Source of the DNA: Neorhodopirellula lusitana
Lineage (GTDB): Bacteria > Planctomycetota > Planctomycetia > Pirellulales > Pirellulaceae
NCBI RefSeq assembly: GCF_900182915.1
Contig: NZ_FXUG01000010.1
Coordinates: 1 to 64,000, forward strand
DNA: 64,000 nt
Direction of reading: 5' to 3'
A model generated the notes under the pieces. That model made no database searches, was not told the DNA's origin, and saw only the letters and a program-made list of their open reading frames with translations. A program made the position numbers and the translations under genes. Below are positions 8,991 through 16,949 of this stretch, in pieces (within the stretch, counting starts at the first letter, position 1; each line of letters starts with the position of its first letter).

Positions 8991-9100
8991 TCTGGCAATC
9001 AGGTTCTCTGGCAATCAGGTTCTCTGGCAATCAGGTTCTCTGGCAATCAGGTTCTCTGGCAATCAGGTTCTCTGGCAATCAGGTTCTCTGGCAATCAGGT
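8991..9100. repeat. perfect 16-bp tandem repeat, seven copies
   Basis: The unit tctggcaatcaggttc begins at 8991, 9007, 9023, 9039, 9055, 9071 and 9087 with no mismatch except the final copy, which ends in ...caggtcgc. Because 16 is not a multiple of 3, translation through it cycles frames (the frame 8971-9429 is an artefact of this). Perfect copies imply recent expansion. Confidence 0.95.
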
Positions 9101-9149
9101 CGCGCGTCTCCGATTCTGCCTCTCCTACATCATCTGCAGCACACCCCAC

Positions 9150-10760
9150 ATGTGGTCACCCCCAACCATCAGACTCGTCGCTTTTGCGTTCTGTTTCATC
9201 GGGTCAGTCTGTACCGACACGCACAACGCCTACTGCGACAACCCGCACGCTGACCACTCGCACGCTGACAACTGGCCCCAGGCGTCTGGCCCCAACGCGA
9301 ACTGGAAGGTCCCGGGAAAGGCTCCGATCCACTGGAGCGTCGTTGAGGACAAGAACATTCAGTGGCGAGTGTCGCTACCCGAAGGTGGGCAAAGCACAGT
9401 CACGGTATGGGAAGACAAAGCTTTCCTGACCACTCACAAACCGATCCATTCTGCGGCTGAGATCGATCTTTCCACCGACATTGTTGGCTACTGCCTCGAC
9501 CTCGACAGCGGAAAGATTCAGTGGACTGTCGAACTGCCTGGGGCCGTTGCAGTGGGGACTGCGGGGGTTTTCAGCGACGCGACGGTGTTTGCGCCTGTCA
9601 CCGATGGCAAGCACGTCTGGTTTTTCAATCGTAGCGGATCGATTGGTTGCTATGACATGCAAGGCCACCAAGCTTGGCTGCGGGAATACACGCCACGCAA
9701 TCGACACACGAACCGGCAGTGCGAGCCCATACTGATCGACGGCCAAATCCTTGTTGTCGAAGTCTTGGACAAAGAAGCCGCCACTAAACTGAAGCGTCAC
9801 GCGGGGCTACCCGAGAACGTCGATCCCAAATCGGTCTGGACCTATCTTCACAGCCTGGATGCGGCGACTGGAAAGGTACGTTGGGTCGAGCCCATTGGGA
9901 CGGTCATTCACAACACGCCGATGATAGGTCGTCGATCCAATGGCGACTGGGCCGTGTTGCATGCGCGAGGCGGTCCGCACAAGCCGCTCGAAACGCCCTA
10001 CGGATTCAGCCTTACGAGTTTAGCGAGCGGCGATCCAGGCACGACGATCTGGTCAACTGAAATCCCGAACCTCAATCCGATGTTGAATAACCACTGGGAT
10101 TCGAAACACGCCTATGCTTTCACGGGCGAGTATCACCTGATATTGGATGTCAACACCGGCCAAGTACTTTCCCGCCAGAGCCTTCGTAAGAACGTCGACT
10201 TATGGAGCCATGTTGCTGACTCGGGTTCACGGAAGCTGCAACGCGGTGTTGATCTTCCAGGTAAGAAGCCCCGACTGAATACCTATCACACGAATATCGT
10301 CGTTGGTGACTGGCACTACTTCCTTGCCCACGACCGCAATGCCATCGGCCGTGTTAACCTGCAAACCAGCAAGGTAGAATACCTCGATCTTCCGTATCAG
10401 TTGTCGGTGACGTATGACGGTTCGCGAACCGAGATCTGGGACGGTCGCGAGATCATCCCCAGCATCCCCGTGAATGTTCGCGGGATCAGCTTAGTGAAAG
10501 ACAAGCGATCGACCGGCAGTGGCTGGGGCCATGTTTCCGCCGCCAGTCCCATTCTGGTCGGCAACTACCTCTACTTCCCGATGATGAGTGGCACCGTTTA
10601 CGTCATCGATACTCAGGCCGCTGAGTTCTCCGAAAAAGCAATCGCAGCCATCAATGACCTCGGGCCCGCAGGAAAGACCTGGACCCTCAGCTCGCTTTCT
10701 TACGCCAACCAACGACTCTACGCTCGCACCGCCAATGAGGTAATCTGTATCGGAGATTGA
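9150..10760 (+). CDS. secreted PQQ-like beta-propeller protein
   Basis: The protein is 536 aa with an N-terminal hydrophobic export signal (IRLVAFAFCFIGSVC). The rest reads as repeated beta-propeller blades of the PQQ_2 type: VWEDKAFLTTH, CLDLDSGKIQW, SLDAATGKVRW, LDVNTGQVLSR, VIDTQA. Planctomycete proteins of this kind are abundant periplasmic or extracellular propellers, some of which are quinoprotein dehydrogenases and others scaffolds; the calcium/PQQ-binding residues of true alcohol dehydrogenases are not evident, so I would not assign a substrate. It heads a tight series of secreted proteins in the same direction (10859, 11742). Confidence 0.85.
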   Translation: MWSPPTIRLVAFAFCFIGSVCTDTHNAYCDNPHADHSHADNWPQASGPNANWKVPGKAPIHWSVVEDKNIQWRVSLPEGGQSTVTVWEDKAFLTTHKPIHSAAEIDLSTDIVGYCLDLDSGKIQWTVELPGAVAVGTAGVFSDATVFAPVTDGKHVWFFNRSGSIGCYDMQGHQAWLREYTPRNRHTNRQCEPILIDGQILVVEVLDKEAATKLKRHAGLPENVDPKSVWTYLHSLDAATGKVRWVEPIGTVIHNTPMIGRRSNGDWAVLHARGGPHKPLETPYGFSLTSLASGDPGTTIWSTEIPNLNPMLNNHWDSKHAYAFTGEYHLILDVNTGQVLSRQSLRKNVDLWSHVADSGSRKLQRGVDLPGKKPRLNTYHTNIVVGDWHYFLAHDRNAIGRVNLQTSKVEYLDLPYQLSVTYDGSRTEIWDGREIIPSIPVNVRGISLVKDKRSTGSGWGHVSAASPILVGNYLYFPMMSGTVYVIDTQAAEFSEKAIAAINDLGPAGKTWTLSSLSYANQRLYARTANEVICIGD

Positions 10761-10858
10761 AAACGTCATCGATACCGACAGCTTGACAGGGTAGCCACCA
10801 CGTATGGGCGCGAGCTACCTAGCCACAAGTTGAAAACACCCCCATTGGAATTGATCGA

Positions 10859-11512
10859 ATGAAGAAATTGAGTTCACTTGCGGCTTGTTTGGTTCTGCTA
10901 ACGGCGTCGCCCTTACTGGGTCAGGACACCGCAACGAAGACGGTTGAGTCATCCAGTACTGAAAGCTGGAGTCCTGAACCGGGCTTTGTCTCGCTATTCA
11001 ACGGGAAGGATCTCAGTGGCTGGTGTTTTCGTGCCAAGACCGCCCGACGCTCGCCCCAAGTCGGCGAGATCACAGCCGATTTCGAGGGGAAGACAGAGTC
11101 AGATAGCGACGTCCGCTACTCGGTACAGGACGGCGTCATCACGGTTCGTTTCCCCGAAGAACGCGATCGGCTGACCGGTCAACTCTACACCGTCGCTGAG
11201 TTCCCAGAAGACTTTGTGCTGAAACTGCAGTTTCGTGCATCGGTCAATGCAGACAGCGGCATCTTCATCCGCAAGCCACAACTTCAGTGCCGCGACTACC
11301 TCGTCGCCGGTCCCTATAAAGAACTGAAGAAGTACAAGCCACAAGATTGGAACCAAATCGAAGTGACTGTCAAAGAGGGTGTTGCGCATTGCACGTGTAA
11401 CGGCGAGGTCCTCGAAGAATCCATGAAGCTTCCCAAGACGGGGCCGATCGGCCTGGAAGGTGACCTCGGTCAGATGGAGTATCGCCACATCCAGATCAAG
11501 AAGCTGCCGTAA
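10859..11512 (+). CDS. secreted DUF1080 (3-keto-disaccharide hydrolase-like) protein
   Basis: The protein is 217 aa with a Sec signal peptide (LAACLVLLTASPLLG). Residues 40-215 show the DUF1080 / 3-keto-disaccharide hydrolase signature: GFVSLFNGKDLSGW at the start, DSGIFIRK in the middle, and WNQIEVTVKEG...GPIGLEGD near the end. Members have a jelly-roll, LamG-like fold; some hydrolyse 3-keto sugars produced by Gfo/Idh/MocA-type oxidoreductases. A Gfo/Idh/MocA enzyme exists in this window (57.7 kb) but is not adjacent. Here it lies between a PQQ propeller and a GH43-like protein, consistent with extracytoplasmic carbohydrate processing. Confidence 0.9.
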   Translation: MKKLSSLAACLVLLTASPLLGQDTATKTVESSSTESWSPEPGFVSLFNGKDLSGWCFRAKTARRSPQVGEITADFEGKTESDSDVRYSVQDGVITVRFPEERDRLTGQLYTVAEFPEDFVLKLQFRASVNADSGIFIRKPQLQCRDYLVAGPYKELKKYKPQDWNQIEVTVKEGVAHCTCNGEVLEESMKLPKTGPIGLEGDLGQMEYRHIQIKKLP

Positions 11513-11741
11513 TTTAAGAAGGCGCTCCCAAGAAAAACGCTGCTCATCATCTGCTTTCCGTGGAAGATGTGTAAATGACTGAGCAACGTGCAGCCTGGCA
11601 CCTGCATCCTAGGATCAGGCCCAATTGCACGAGTGCCTGCAGTACAATGACTTGGGAGCCCGGGTGTGCGGCCCGAATTTACCCCACTCCCGTTTCGCAC
11701 CCCGCTCTCGTTTTCCCCACCTACGAACGAAGAATCAATCC

Positions 11742-13244
11742 ATGAAGAAGGCGATCCTCACACTTGCAGTCTGTGCTGCCACATTCAACTACGGTTCGGC
11801 AGAAGACGCCTGGACCGTCGACAGCCAAACCGAATGGCAAGACGCCATTGCGGAGTCCTCCAATTTGGAATTCGCGGATGGCATGGCCGCACCGACTGAG
11901 TCAACAGCGACATTGCAAAGCAAGCTGAAGTCTTTCGCTGAGAAACGATCCGCCAGTTCACTGACGGTCTCGCAGTCCGCTGTATGGGAGAACTGGCAAC
12001 CGGCGGGCAACCTCGGACCGGCGAACCTGCGTGACGCTCCCGTGATGCTGCGACTTGGCCCCAGCAACTACTGGATGTTCGGACGCTACGGAGGTGCACC
12101 CAAGAAGAAGAACGCCTCGGCCAAACCTAAGTTTGTCGCCGAAACCGCAACTCTCGACGGCTTTGACATGCCGTTGAAGACCACGCAATTCAAGAACCAA
12201 TTTGATGCACCGGGGGGCCTACAGCCTCGTCAGGGCGGTTATCACGCTTGGCAAAGCAAGGACATGGTCAACTGGGTTCACCATGGTTCCATCACGCACA
12301 AGCAAGGGAAGTGGATGACGACGGCAGAGTACGCCGACGGAAAGGCTTACTTTTATTATGACTTCCCCAACGACCAAGATCCGCATGTCTATGTGGACGA
12401 CGATTTGTTCGACGGCGTTCCGGGCGACAACAAGGGGATGGCCTACTACGATCCTTCGCACGGATCCGATTGCGCGATCATACGCGACCTGGATGGTAAG
12501 TTCCACTTGATCCTGGAAGACTGGAGCCCCATCAACGCACAAACCCATGCCTGGGATTCTCCGTTGGCGGCACACGCGGTGAGTCCTGATGGCGTTAGCG
12601 ATTTCCAAGCTCTCGCCGCACCGGTTGATGAACGCACGAAGCCGACCGGAAAGACTGGCAAGTACAAGCATCCGCACTGGGTAAAGGAGAACCCTGAACG
12701 ATTCAAAACTCCGGTCGCCGAATACGAAATTCACAAGCCGGAGCAAAATGCTTACGGTGATTGGGCTGCTATCTCGATCGGCGGGCAATACTACCTGTTC
12801 TGTGACTTTGATCCGGCCGAAGGCAAAACCATGAGCGTCGGCTGGTTCACATCACCGACCATCGACGGCCCCTTCAAGTGGTGTGGCAACGTTGGAAAAG
12901 GACATCCGGATCCAGACATCATGTTCGCCGAAGGGCAGTTCTATCTTGCCACCCAACAAAAGGTTGATTTCGTCAGCCCCGGTCCTTGGGTAGAGAGCGT
13001 GGAGGTGCGTGTTGGTGTCGACACGAACAACGATGGCGAAGTGAATCAGTGGTCCGACTGGTCCGCCGTCAAAGAAACGTACGATTACGTCCCCGGATTC
13101 GCCAAACAAGTCGCCAAGACACCCGCTAGCTTAGACTTGTCGAGCTTACCGGACGGCTATGGATTTCTGTTCGAAGTGAAGATGACCGACAGCACCGAAA
13201 ACGTCTCCAAGCCAATTCTGGACGCGATCACGCTGTCATTCTAG
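11742..13244 (+). CDS. secreted GH43/GH117-like glycoside hydrolase-fold protein
   Basis: The protein is 500 aa from the ATG at 11742, chosen because a clean signal peptide follows (ILTLAVCAATFNYGSA, cut before EDAWT). The segment HAWQSKDMVNWVHHGSI is the typical blade motif of five-bladed propeller glycoside hydrolases (families 43, 117 and relatives), followed by further blades (GKAYFYYDFPND, IRDLDGKFHLILEDW, GDWAAISIGGQYYLF, GHPDPDIMFAEGQFYL). The tail (VESVEVRVGVDTNNDGEVNQW) looks like a small beta-sandwich. I cannot identify the catalytic acids with certainty, so the substrate (perhaps a marine galactan or similar polysaccharide) is unassigned. Confidence 0.6.
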   Translation: MKKAILTLAVCAATFNYGSAEDAWTVDSQTEWQDAIAESSNLEFADGMAAPTESTATLQSKLKSFAEKRSASSLTVSQSAVWENWQPAGNLGPANLRDAPVMLRLGPSNYWMFGRYGGAPKKKNASAKPKFVAETATLDGFDMPLKTTQFKNQFDAPGGLQPRQGGYHAWQSKDMVNWVHHGSITHKQGKWMTTAEYADGKAYFYYDFPNDQDPHVYVDDDLFDGVPGDNKGMAYYDPSHGSDCAIIRDLDGKFHLILEDWSPINAQTHAWDSPLAAHAVSPDGVSDFQALAAPVDERTKPTGKTGKYKHPHWVKENPERFKTPVAEYEIHKPEQNAYGDWAAISIGGQYYLFCDFDPAEGKTMSVGWFTSPTIDGPFKWCGNVGKGHPDPDIMFAEGQFYLATQQKVDFVSPGPWVESVEVRVGVDTNNDGEVNQWSDWSAVKETYDYVPGFAKQVAKTPASLDLSSLPDGYGFLFEVKMTDSTENVSKPILDAITLSF

Positions 13245-13312
13245 GAATAGTCAGGCAGGCATTCCAGGACTAGTCACGGAAGCATTCCAGCAATAGTCAC
13301 GAAGGCACTCCA
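13244..13312. repeat. degenerate 23-bp tandem repeat, three copies plus remnant
   Basis: Units start at 13244, 13267 and 13290, with a decayed fourth at 13313. Each has a ...tagtca... core and ends in attcca or actcca. The first base of the array is the last base of the preceding gene's stop codon. Confidence 0.8.
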
Positions 13313-13353
13313 GGATTGATCGCTAGGGATAGCGACCGTCTGCCCGTTCACTG

Positions 13354-13448
13354 TATCGAACCTGGCTCGCGGTATCGGAACTGCCTCGCCGTATCGGAAC
13401 TGGATTGCTGCATCGAAACTGTCTTGCGGGTCGATCTGGCTCGCATGG
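13354..13448. repeat. degenerate 19-bp tandem repeat, five copies
   Basis: Units start at 13354, 13373, 13392, 13411 and 13430; consensus about tatcggaactggctcgcgg. Copies 2 and 3 are most alike, and the outer ones are worn. Register is exact across 95 bp. Confidence 0.8.
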
Positions 13449-13464
13449 GAATCGGACTTGCGGG

Positions 13465-13536
13465 GGTGACCGAACATGCTGAGGTGACCGAGCATCCTGA
13501 GATGAACAGGCATGCTGTCGCGATCGGGTATGCTGG
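13465..13536. repeat. degenerate 18-bp tandem repeat, four copies
   Basis: Units start at 13465, 13483, 13501 and 13519; consensus about ggtgaccgagcatgctga. Copies 1 and 2 differ at two positions, copies 3 and 4 at more. It precedes the TPR gene at 13590 by about 50 bp, in its probable promoter/leader region. The whole interval 13245-13589 holds these three arrays and no gene. Confidence 0.8.
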
Positions 13537-13589
13537 GAACGCTTGAGAAAGGCGATTGGGTATCAGGTCGCCATAGCGAAGTAACTCGA

Positions 13590-14741
13590 ATGCGGAGCGG
13601 AATGGTGGTGGCGTTCATTCAATTGAGTCTGGCTTCCATCTTGGCGATTACCGTTTGGGCGTCGCCACTGGGTTGCCTCTGGGACTACGACACGCTTTGG
13701 CAAGAGAGGTCTCGATTCCCCGACCTGCTGGAGCTGATTGTTGGGCACACTCCACGACATTCAGCGGACTATTACCGTTGGCGAATGGAAGCCCGTTCCG
13801 CCATCGATCCAGACCGACGAACCGTCGCCGACTATGACGATCTGGCCGTCGCCCACGAGAAGCTTGGTGAACACGAGCGAGCGATCGAAGTCATCACAGA
13901 AAAGATTGCTAGGTATCCGGAATCTGGACGCTACGAATCGGAAGCCAACCTGGGCACGTTCCTAGTTCATGCCGGTCGCTATGAAGAAGGGCTCACCCAT
14001 TTACGCAGCGCCATCGAAATCAATCCCGACGCGCACTTCGGACGAGAAAGGTATCAAATCTGGCTCGTTGAATATTTGTGTGAGCAAGAGGATCCGTCGG
14101 CTCTTCCCGTGTGGCCGGGCGGATCGCAGCAATGCCTCGACTACTTTCGAACCAAACAAGCCAAAGCCTGGGAAGCGGACCCACCTCAAGCTTACGCGGA
14201 CACGGTTAAAGGCATCGCTGGGATGCTGCGGTTTGGAAACCCTCAGTCACCTGTTTTGTTGGAAACACTCGCGGGCCTGCTTGCCCTGCCGGATTACACG
14301 CCTGACCTGATGGATGTAGAGGATTCCAAGCAACTTGCCGCGAGAGCACTTCTGGTTGCTTCCCAACAAGTGGATGGCTCGGCACGGGACGCGTATCGTG
14401 AACGGGCTGACGAAGTGTTGCTGATGCAAAACGGCGTCGATCTTACCGACATCGAGCGTTTGCTAGCGACGGAACAAAAGGCCGCCGCCAATCTGGTGGC
14501 TCGAATCCAACACGATGAAAACACGTGGATCACGGACAGTGCCGATGTGGACGAACGATTCCAAGCCAACTATGCCGAAACACCGCTATTGCCAAGCCCG
14601 GCAATGGCGAGTTTGCGCACACGCAGGAACGCCTTCTGGGTCGGCCTCTTCGCGATCACGGGAACGCTTTTGGCGTTAGCTATCGCAGTGGTGCGACGAC
14701 GGAAACGAAAACGCTTGAAGGCAACTTCGCAAACGGTGTAG
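13590..14741 (+). CDS. TPR-containing membrane protein
   Basis: The protein is 383 aa from the ATG at 13590 (the frame upstream reads through the 18-bp repeats and is not protein-like). An N-terminal hydrophobic segment (VVAFIQLSLASILAITVWA) is a signal or anchor. Residues about 80-160 contain tetratricopeptide-type helical pairs (DLAVAHEKLGEHERAIEVI, LGTFLVHAGRYEEGLTHLR). A second membrane segment near the C-terminus (WVGLFAITGTLLALAIAVV) is followed by a basic tail RRRKRKR that should face the cytoplasm, so the TPR part is probably periplasmic. No enzymatic motif is visible. Confidence 0.8.
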   Translation: MRSGMVVAFIQLSLASILAITVWASPLGCLWDYDTLWQERSRFPDLLELIVGHTPRHSADYYRWRMEARSAIDPDRRTVADYDDLAVAHEKLGEHERAIEVITEKIARYPESGRYESEANLGTFLVHAGRYEEGLTHLRSAIEINPDAHFGRERYQIWLVEYLCEQEDPSALPVWPGGSQQCLDYFRTKQAKAWEADPPQAYADTVKGIAGMLRFGNPQSPVLLETLAGLLALPDYTPDLMDVEDSKQLAARALLVASQQVDGSARDAYRERADEVLLMQNGVDLTDIERLLATEQKAAANLVARIQHDENTWITDSADVDERFQANYAETPLLPSPAMASLRTRRNAFWVGLFAITGTLLALAIAVVRRRKRKRLKATSQTV

Positions 14742-14820
14742 GCAGTTCACAAGGAAAGGCTTGCGAACTCGATTGCCGAGGGAGTTAACGACTCAAACAA
14801 TCGAAGACGTGCAAACAGCT

Positions 14821-14934
14821 AGAGCATCTTCCAAAATGCCGTAGGCCGTAACGAGAGCCATCAAGAACTTTGACTCCCACGCCGGCTTACAGAACCTTCA
14901 ACGAGCTACGCTACGACCAAACTCACAATGCTCT
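14821..14934. repeat. dispersed ~114-bp palindromic repeat, copy 1
   Basis: The element is bounded by a perfect 7-bp terminal inverted repeat, agagcat / atgctct. Inside, conserved blocks include gccgtaggccgta..., a central cccacgccgg, and ctacgacc. It matches the reverse complement of 45892-46003 along its whole length with many substitutions. The two halves are also imperfectly complementary, so an RNA copy could fold into one long hairpin. It lies between the TPR gene and the tolC-like gene, which converge here. Confidence 0.8.
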
Positions 14935-14963
14935 GATAGTCAACAGTCACATTTCCCAGCAAC

Positions 14964-16949
14964 CTACTCTGCGTCTTCTTTTGGCTGCCCGTTGTGAAGT
15001 TGCCAGTCTTGAAGCAACGCCTCGGCCTGCTTGTCTTCGAACTCCTGCAGGTCGAGCGAGGTGGGCAGCTTGCTGGGCGGGAGCGATGAAACGACCATGG
15101 CTTGTTCGAGCGGGTCGAGCCCGAGTGCGATTTGCATTTGAGCCAAAGCGGCGAACCAGTTCTGTTGGGCCTCGATCAACTTGATCTCGGTCTCATTGGC
15201 TTTCGTTTCCAACAGGTTCAAATAGATCAGGTCAATCTTGCCCCGTTCAAAGGCGAAACGATATCGATCGAGTGTGTCGATCACGGCCCGCAACGAGACC
15301 TCCGACTGCTCCACAATTTGACCGGCCAACGCGAGACCGTTGTACGCGGTGCGCAGCTCCACACCAATCTTGTCCCGGACCAAACGCAGCTTCTCGTTCG
15401 TCTGAGCAATCTTGGCGGTCGTTGACTGAACCTTCCCGCGTGCTTTCCGCCGCTGGATCGGCACTTCACTGGTGAAGCCGATCACCAATTCGAACTCGCC
15501 CTTGTCGTCCGACTTCGTCGCCGGCTCCCCCATATCCTGGGACGCCTCGGCTACAAAATCGAAGCGGGGCAGCATGTCGTTGCAGGCAAGTTGTCGATCA
15601 AGCTGAATGCCGCGAATCTGGTATTGCAGGATCTGAGGTTCTGGACGTCGTGTCAAAGCAGCGGCCAGGTCCGCTTCGAAATTGCCCGGCGGCGGTGGCT
15701 GGATGACGGGAAAACGCTGAGGCCCCCAATCATCACTGGCGACGATCGGCTGACCGGATTCGTCTCTTAGAAACAGGCCCAATTTGAACGTCGTTTCACG
15801 ATACTTCCGTTCGGTCTCCAACACCTTGGTCGCCCGCTCGGCAATCAATTGCTGGTTCAAGATCAGGTCAATCTCGGCGAACTTGCCGGCCTTCACGCCG
15901 GCTTCGTATTGCTCGCCACGCTTTTCCGCAAGTTCCAGCAACTCCCGTTGAGCCCGCAGTGCCGCACCGGCAGCAACCCATTGCCAATAGTTGGTCGTCG
16001 CATCCAAAGACACATTTAACAACGCCAATTGGACAGACGGGCCGACGGCTTGTTGAGCCAAGCGAGCTTGAAAGACGGCAACGCGTTGCGGATCGATGGC
16101 TCGACCGTTGAGAAGCGGCTGAATGATCGAGGTTTTGAATTCACCTGCATCATCGGTTTGCCGTTCTTTGTACCAAGGTTGGTAATAACCGCGGCCGATC
16201 CGATAGCCCGCTTCGACGTAGCCGCCCCACCAGGTTTGACGGGCCAACTTCAACCCGTTGCGATAGTTCTCGTAAAACCCAGTCGGCTCCGAAAGTGAAT
16301 ATGCCTGGAACTTGGTGTCATACGCACCGCTCGCCGACAAAGCCTCGCCACTGGTCAGCCCCGTTTGTTGACGAGCTTGCAAGATTTCGGGATAGGATCG
16401 ATAAACGCTGGCGATCACATCGGCCAGCATCAAAGCGTCTTCGGAAAACGCGTCATCGGAAGCGGCCTCGTTAGCCAAGCTAGCCGACGATCCGGCTTGC
16501 GGGTCGGGCAATTCCGCGGACGATTGTGCGGCCTGTGAATCAGACGATGATGCACGCGGTGCTGAGTTCGCTTCACTGAAACCATCCGTGGCTGAGCCCG
16601 GCTCAATCGCTTCGATCTCGTCCTGGCTGATCATCAAGAACTGCGAAAACGATAGCGAGTCGGAATTCAACTCGCCCGCCAAGGAAGGCTCGTCCGCGAG
16701 CGCTGAACCGTTCCACGACACGCCGATCAACAAGGCGAGCAATGGAAAGGCAGCGATCGAGAACAAAACACCCCAACGAGCGGACCAAGCCGACAACCGG
16801 CCTCTCTTTCCACCGATGGTGGGAGCACTGGATATTTCTATAGTGCAAGCACGGGGCATGTCTGACATGCAAGCAAAAGGCACGGCCAAGGTGCAAACAC
16901 TGGGCAACGCCAAGCGGGTAACACAGGTCTCGACCATTGGTTTCATCAT
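14964..16949 (-). CDS. TolC-like outer membrane efflux protein
   Basis: The protein is 661 aa. The ATG at 16949 overlaps the stop of the HlyD-like gene (ATGA), so translation is probably coupled and I kept this start, although it places about 50 repeat-derived residues before the hydrophobic export segment (FSIAAFPLLALLIGVSW). After an acidic, Ser/Ala-rich linker, residues about 170-640 show the two long helical repeats of the OEP family (QARLAQQAVGPSVQLALLNV, YNGLALAGQIVEQSEVSL, LYLNLLETKANETEIKLIEA-type segments). It should form the outer-membrane channel of the type I-like system encoded with the two upstream genes. It is longer than typical TolC because of the N-terminal extension. Confidence 0.88.
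   Translation of the reverse strand: MMKPMVETCVTRLALPSVCTLAVPFACMSDMPRACTIEISSAPTIGGKRGRLSAWSARWGVLFSIAAFPLLALLIGVSWNGSALADEPSLAGELNSDSLSFSQFLMISQDEIEAIEPGSATDGFSEANSAPRASSSDSQAAQSSAELPDPQAGSSASLANEAASDDAFSEDALMLADVIASVYRSYPEILQARQQTGLTSGEALSASGAYDTKFQAYSLSEPTGFYENYRNGLKLARQTWWGGYVEAGYRIGRGYYQPWYKERQTDDAGEFKTSIIQPLLNGRAIDPQRVAVFQARLAQQAVGPSVQLALLNVSLDATTNYWQWVAAGAALRAQRELLELAEKRGEQYEAGVKAGKFAEIDLILNQQLIAERATKVLETERKYRETTFKLGLFLRDESGQPIVASDDWGPQRFPVIQPPPPGNFEADLAAALTRRPEPQILQYQIRGIQLDRQLACNDMLPRFDFVAEASQDMGEPATKSDDKGEFELVIGFTSEVPIQRRKARGKVQSTTAKIAQTNEKLRLVRDKIGVELRTAYNGLALAGQIVEQSEVSLRAVIDTLDRYRFAFERGKIDLIYLNLLETKANETEIKLIEAQQNWFAALAQMQIALGLDPLEQAMVVSSLPPSKLPTSLDLQEFEDKQAEALLQDWQLHNGQPKEDAE
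16843..16938 (-). repeat. degenerate 24-bp repeat inside the tolC-like N-terminus
   Basis: Units start at 16843, 16867, 16891 and 16915, each with a gtgcaa/atgcaa start and an ggca core. The 24-bp length equals eight codons and on the minus strand gives the related octapeptides LALPSVCT, LAVPFACM and SDMPRACT. It is located before the hydrophobic export segment of the encoded protein. Confidence 0.75.

Larger units (their letters stand above)
8278..9149. other. intergenic with two minisatellites, no gene seen
   Basis: The frames at 8332-8763 have no recognisable features and biased composition. The notable content is a degenerate 20-bp repeat (8809-8888) and a perfect 16-bp repeat (8991-9100), each listed separately. 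The latter ends 49 bp before the start of the PQQ-propeller gene, in its likely promoter or leader region. Confidence 0.6.

Noticed and set aside
8991-9100. CRISPR array
   Set aside because: The 16-bp units are directly adjacent with no spacers, and no cas genes are present.
8971-9429. 152-aa frame containing repeated SGNQVLWQSGSLAIRF peptides
   Set aside because: It is a translation of the 16-bp tandem repeat followed by an alternative frame of the PQQ-propeller gene.
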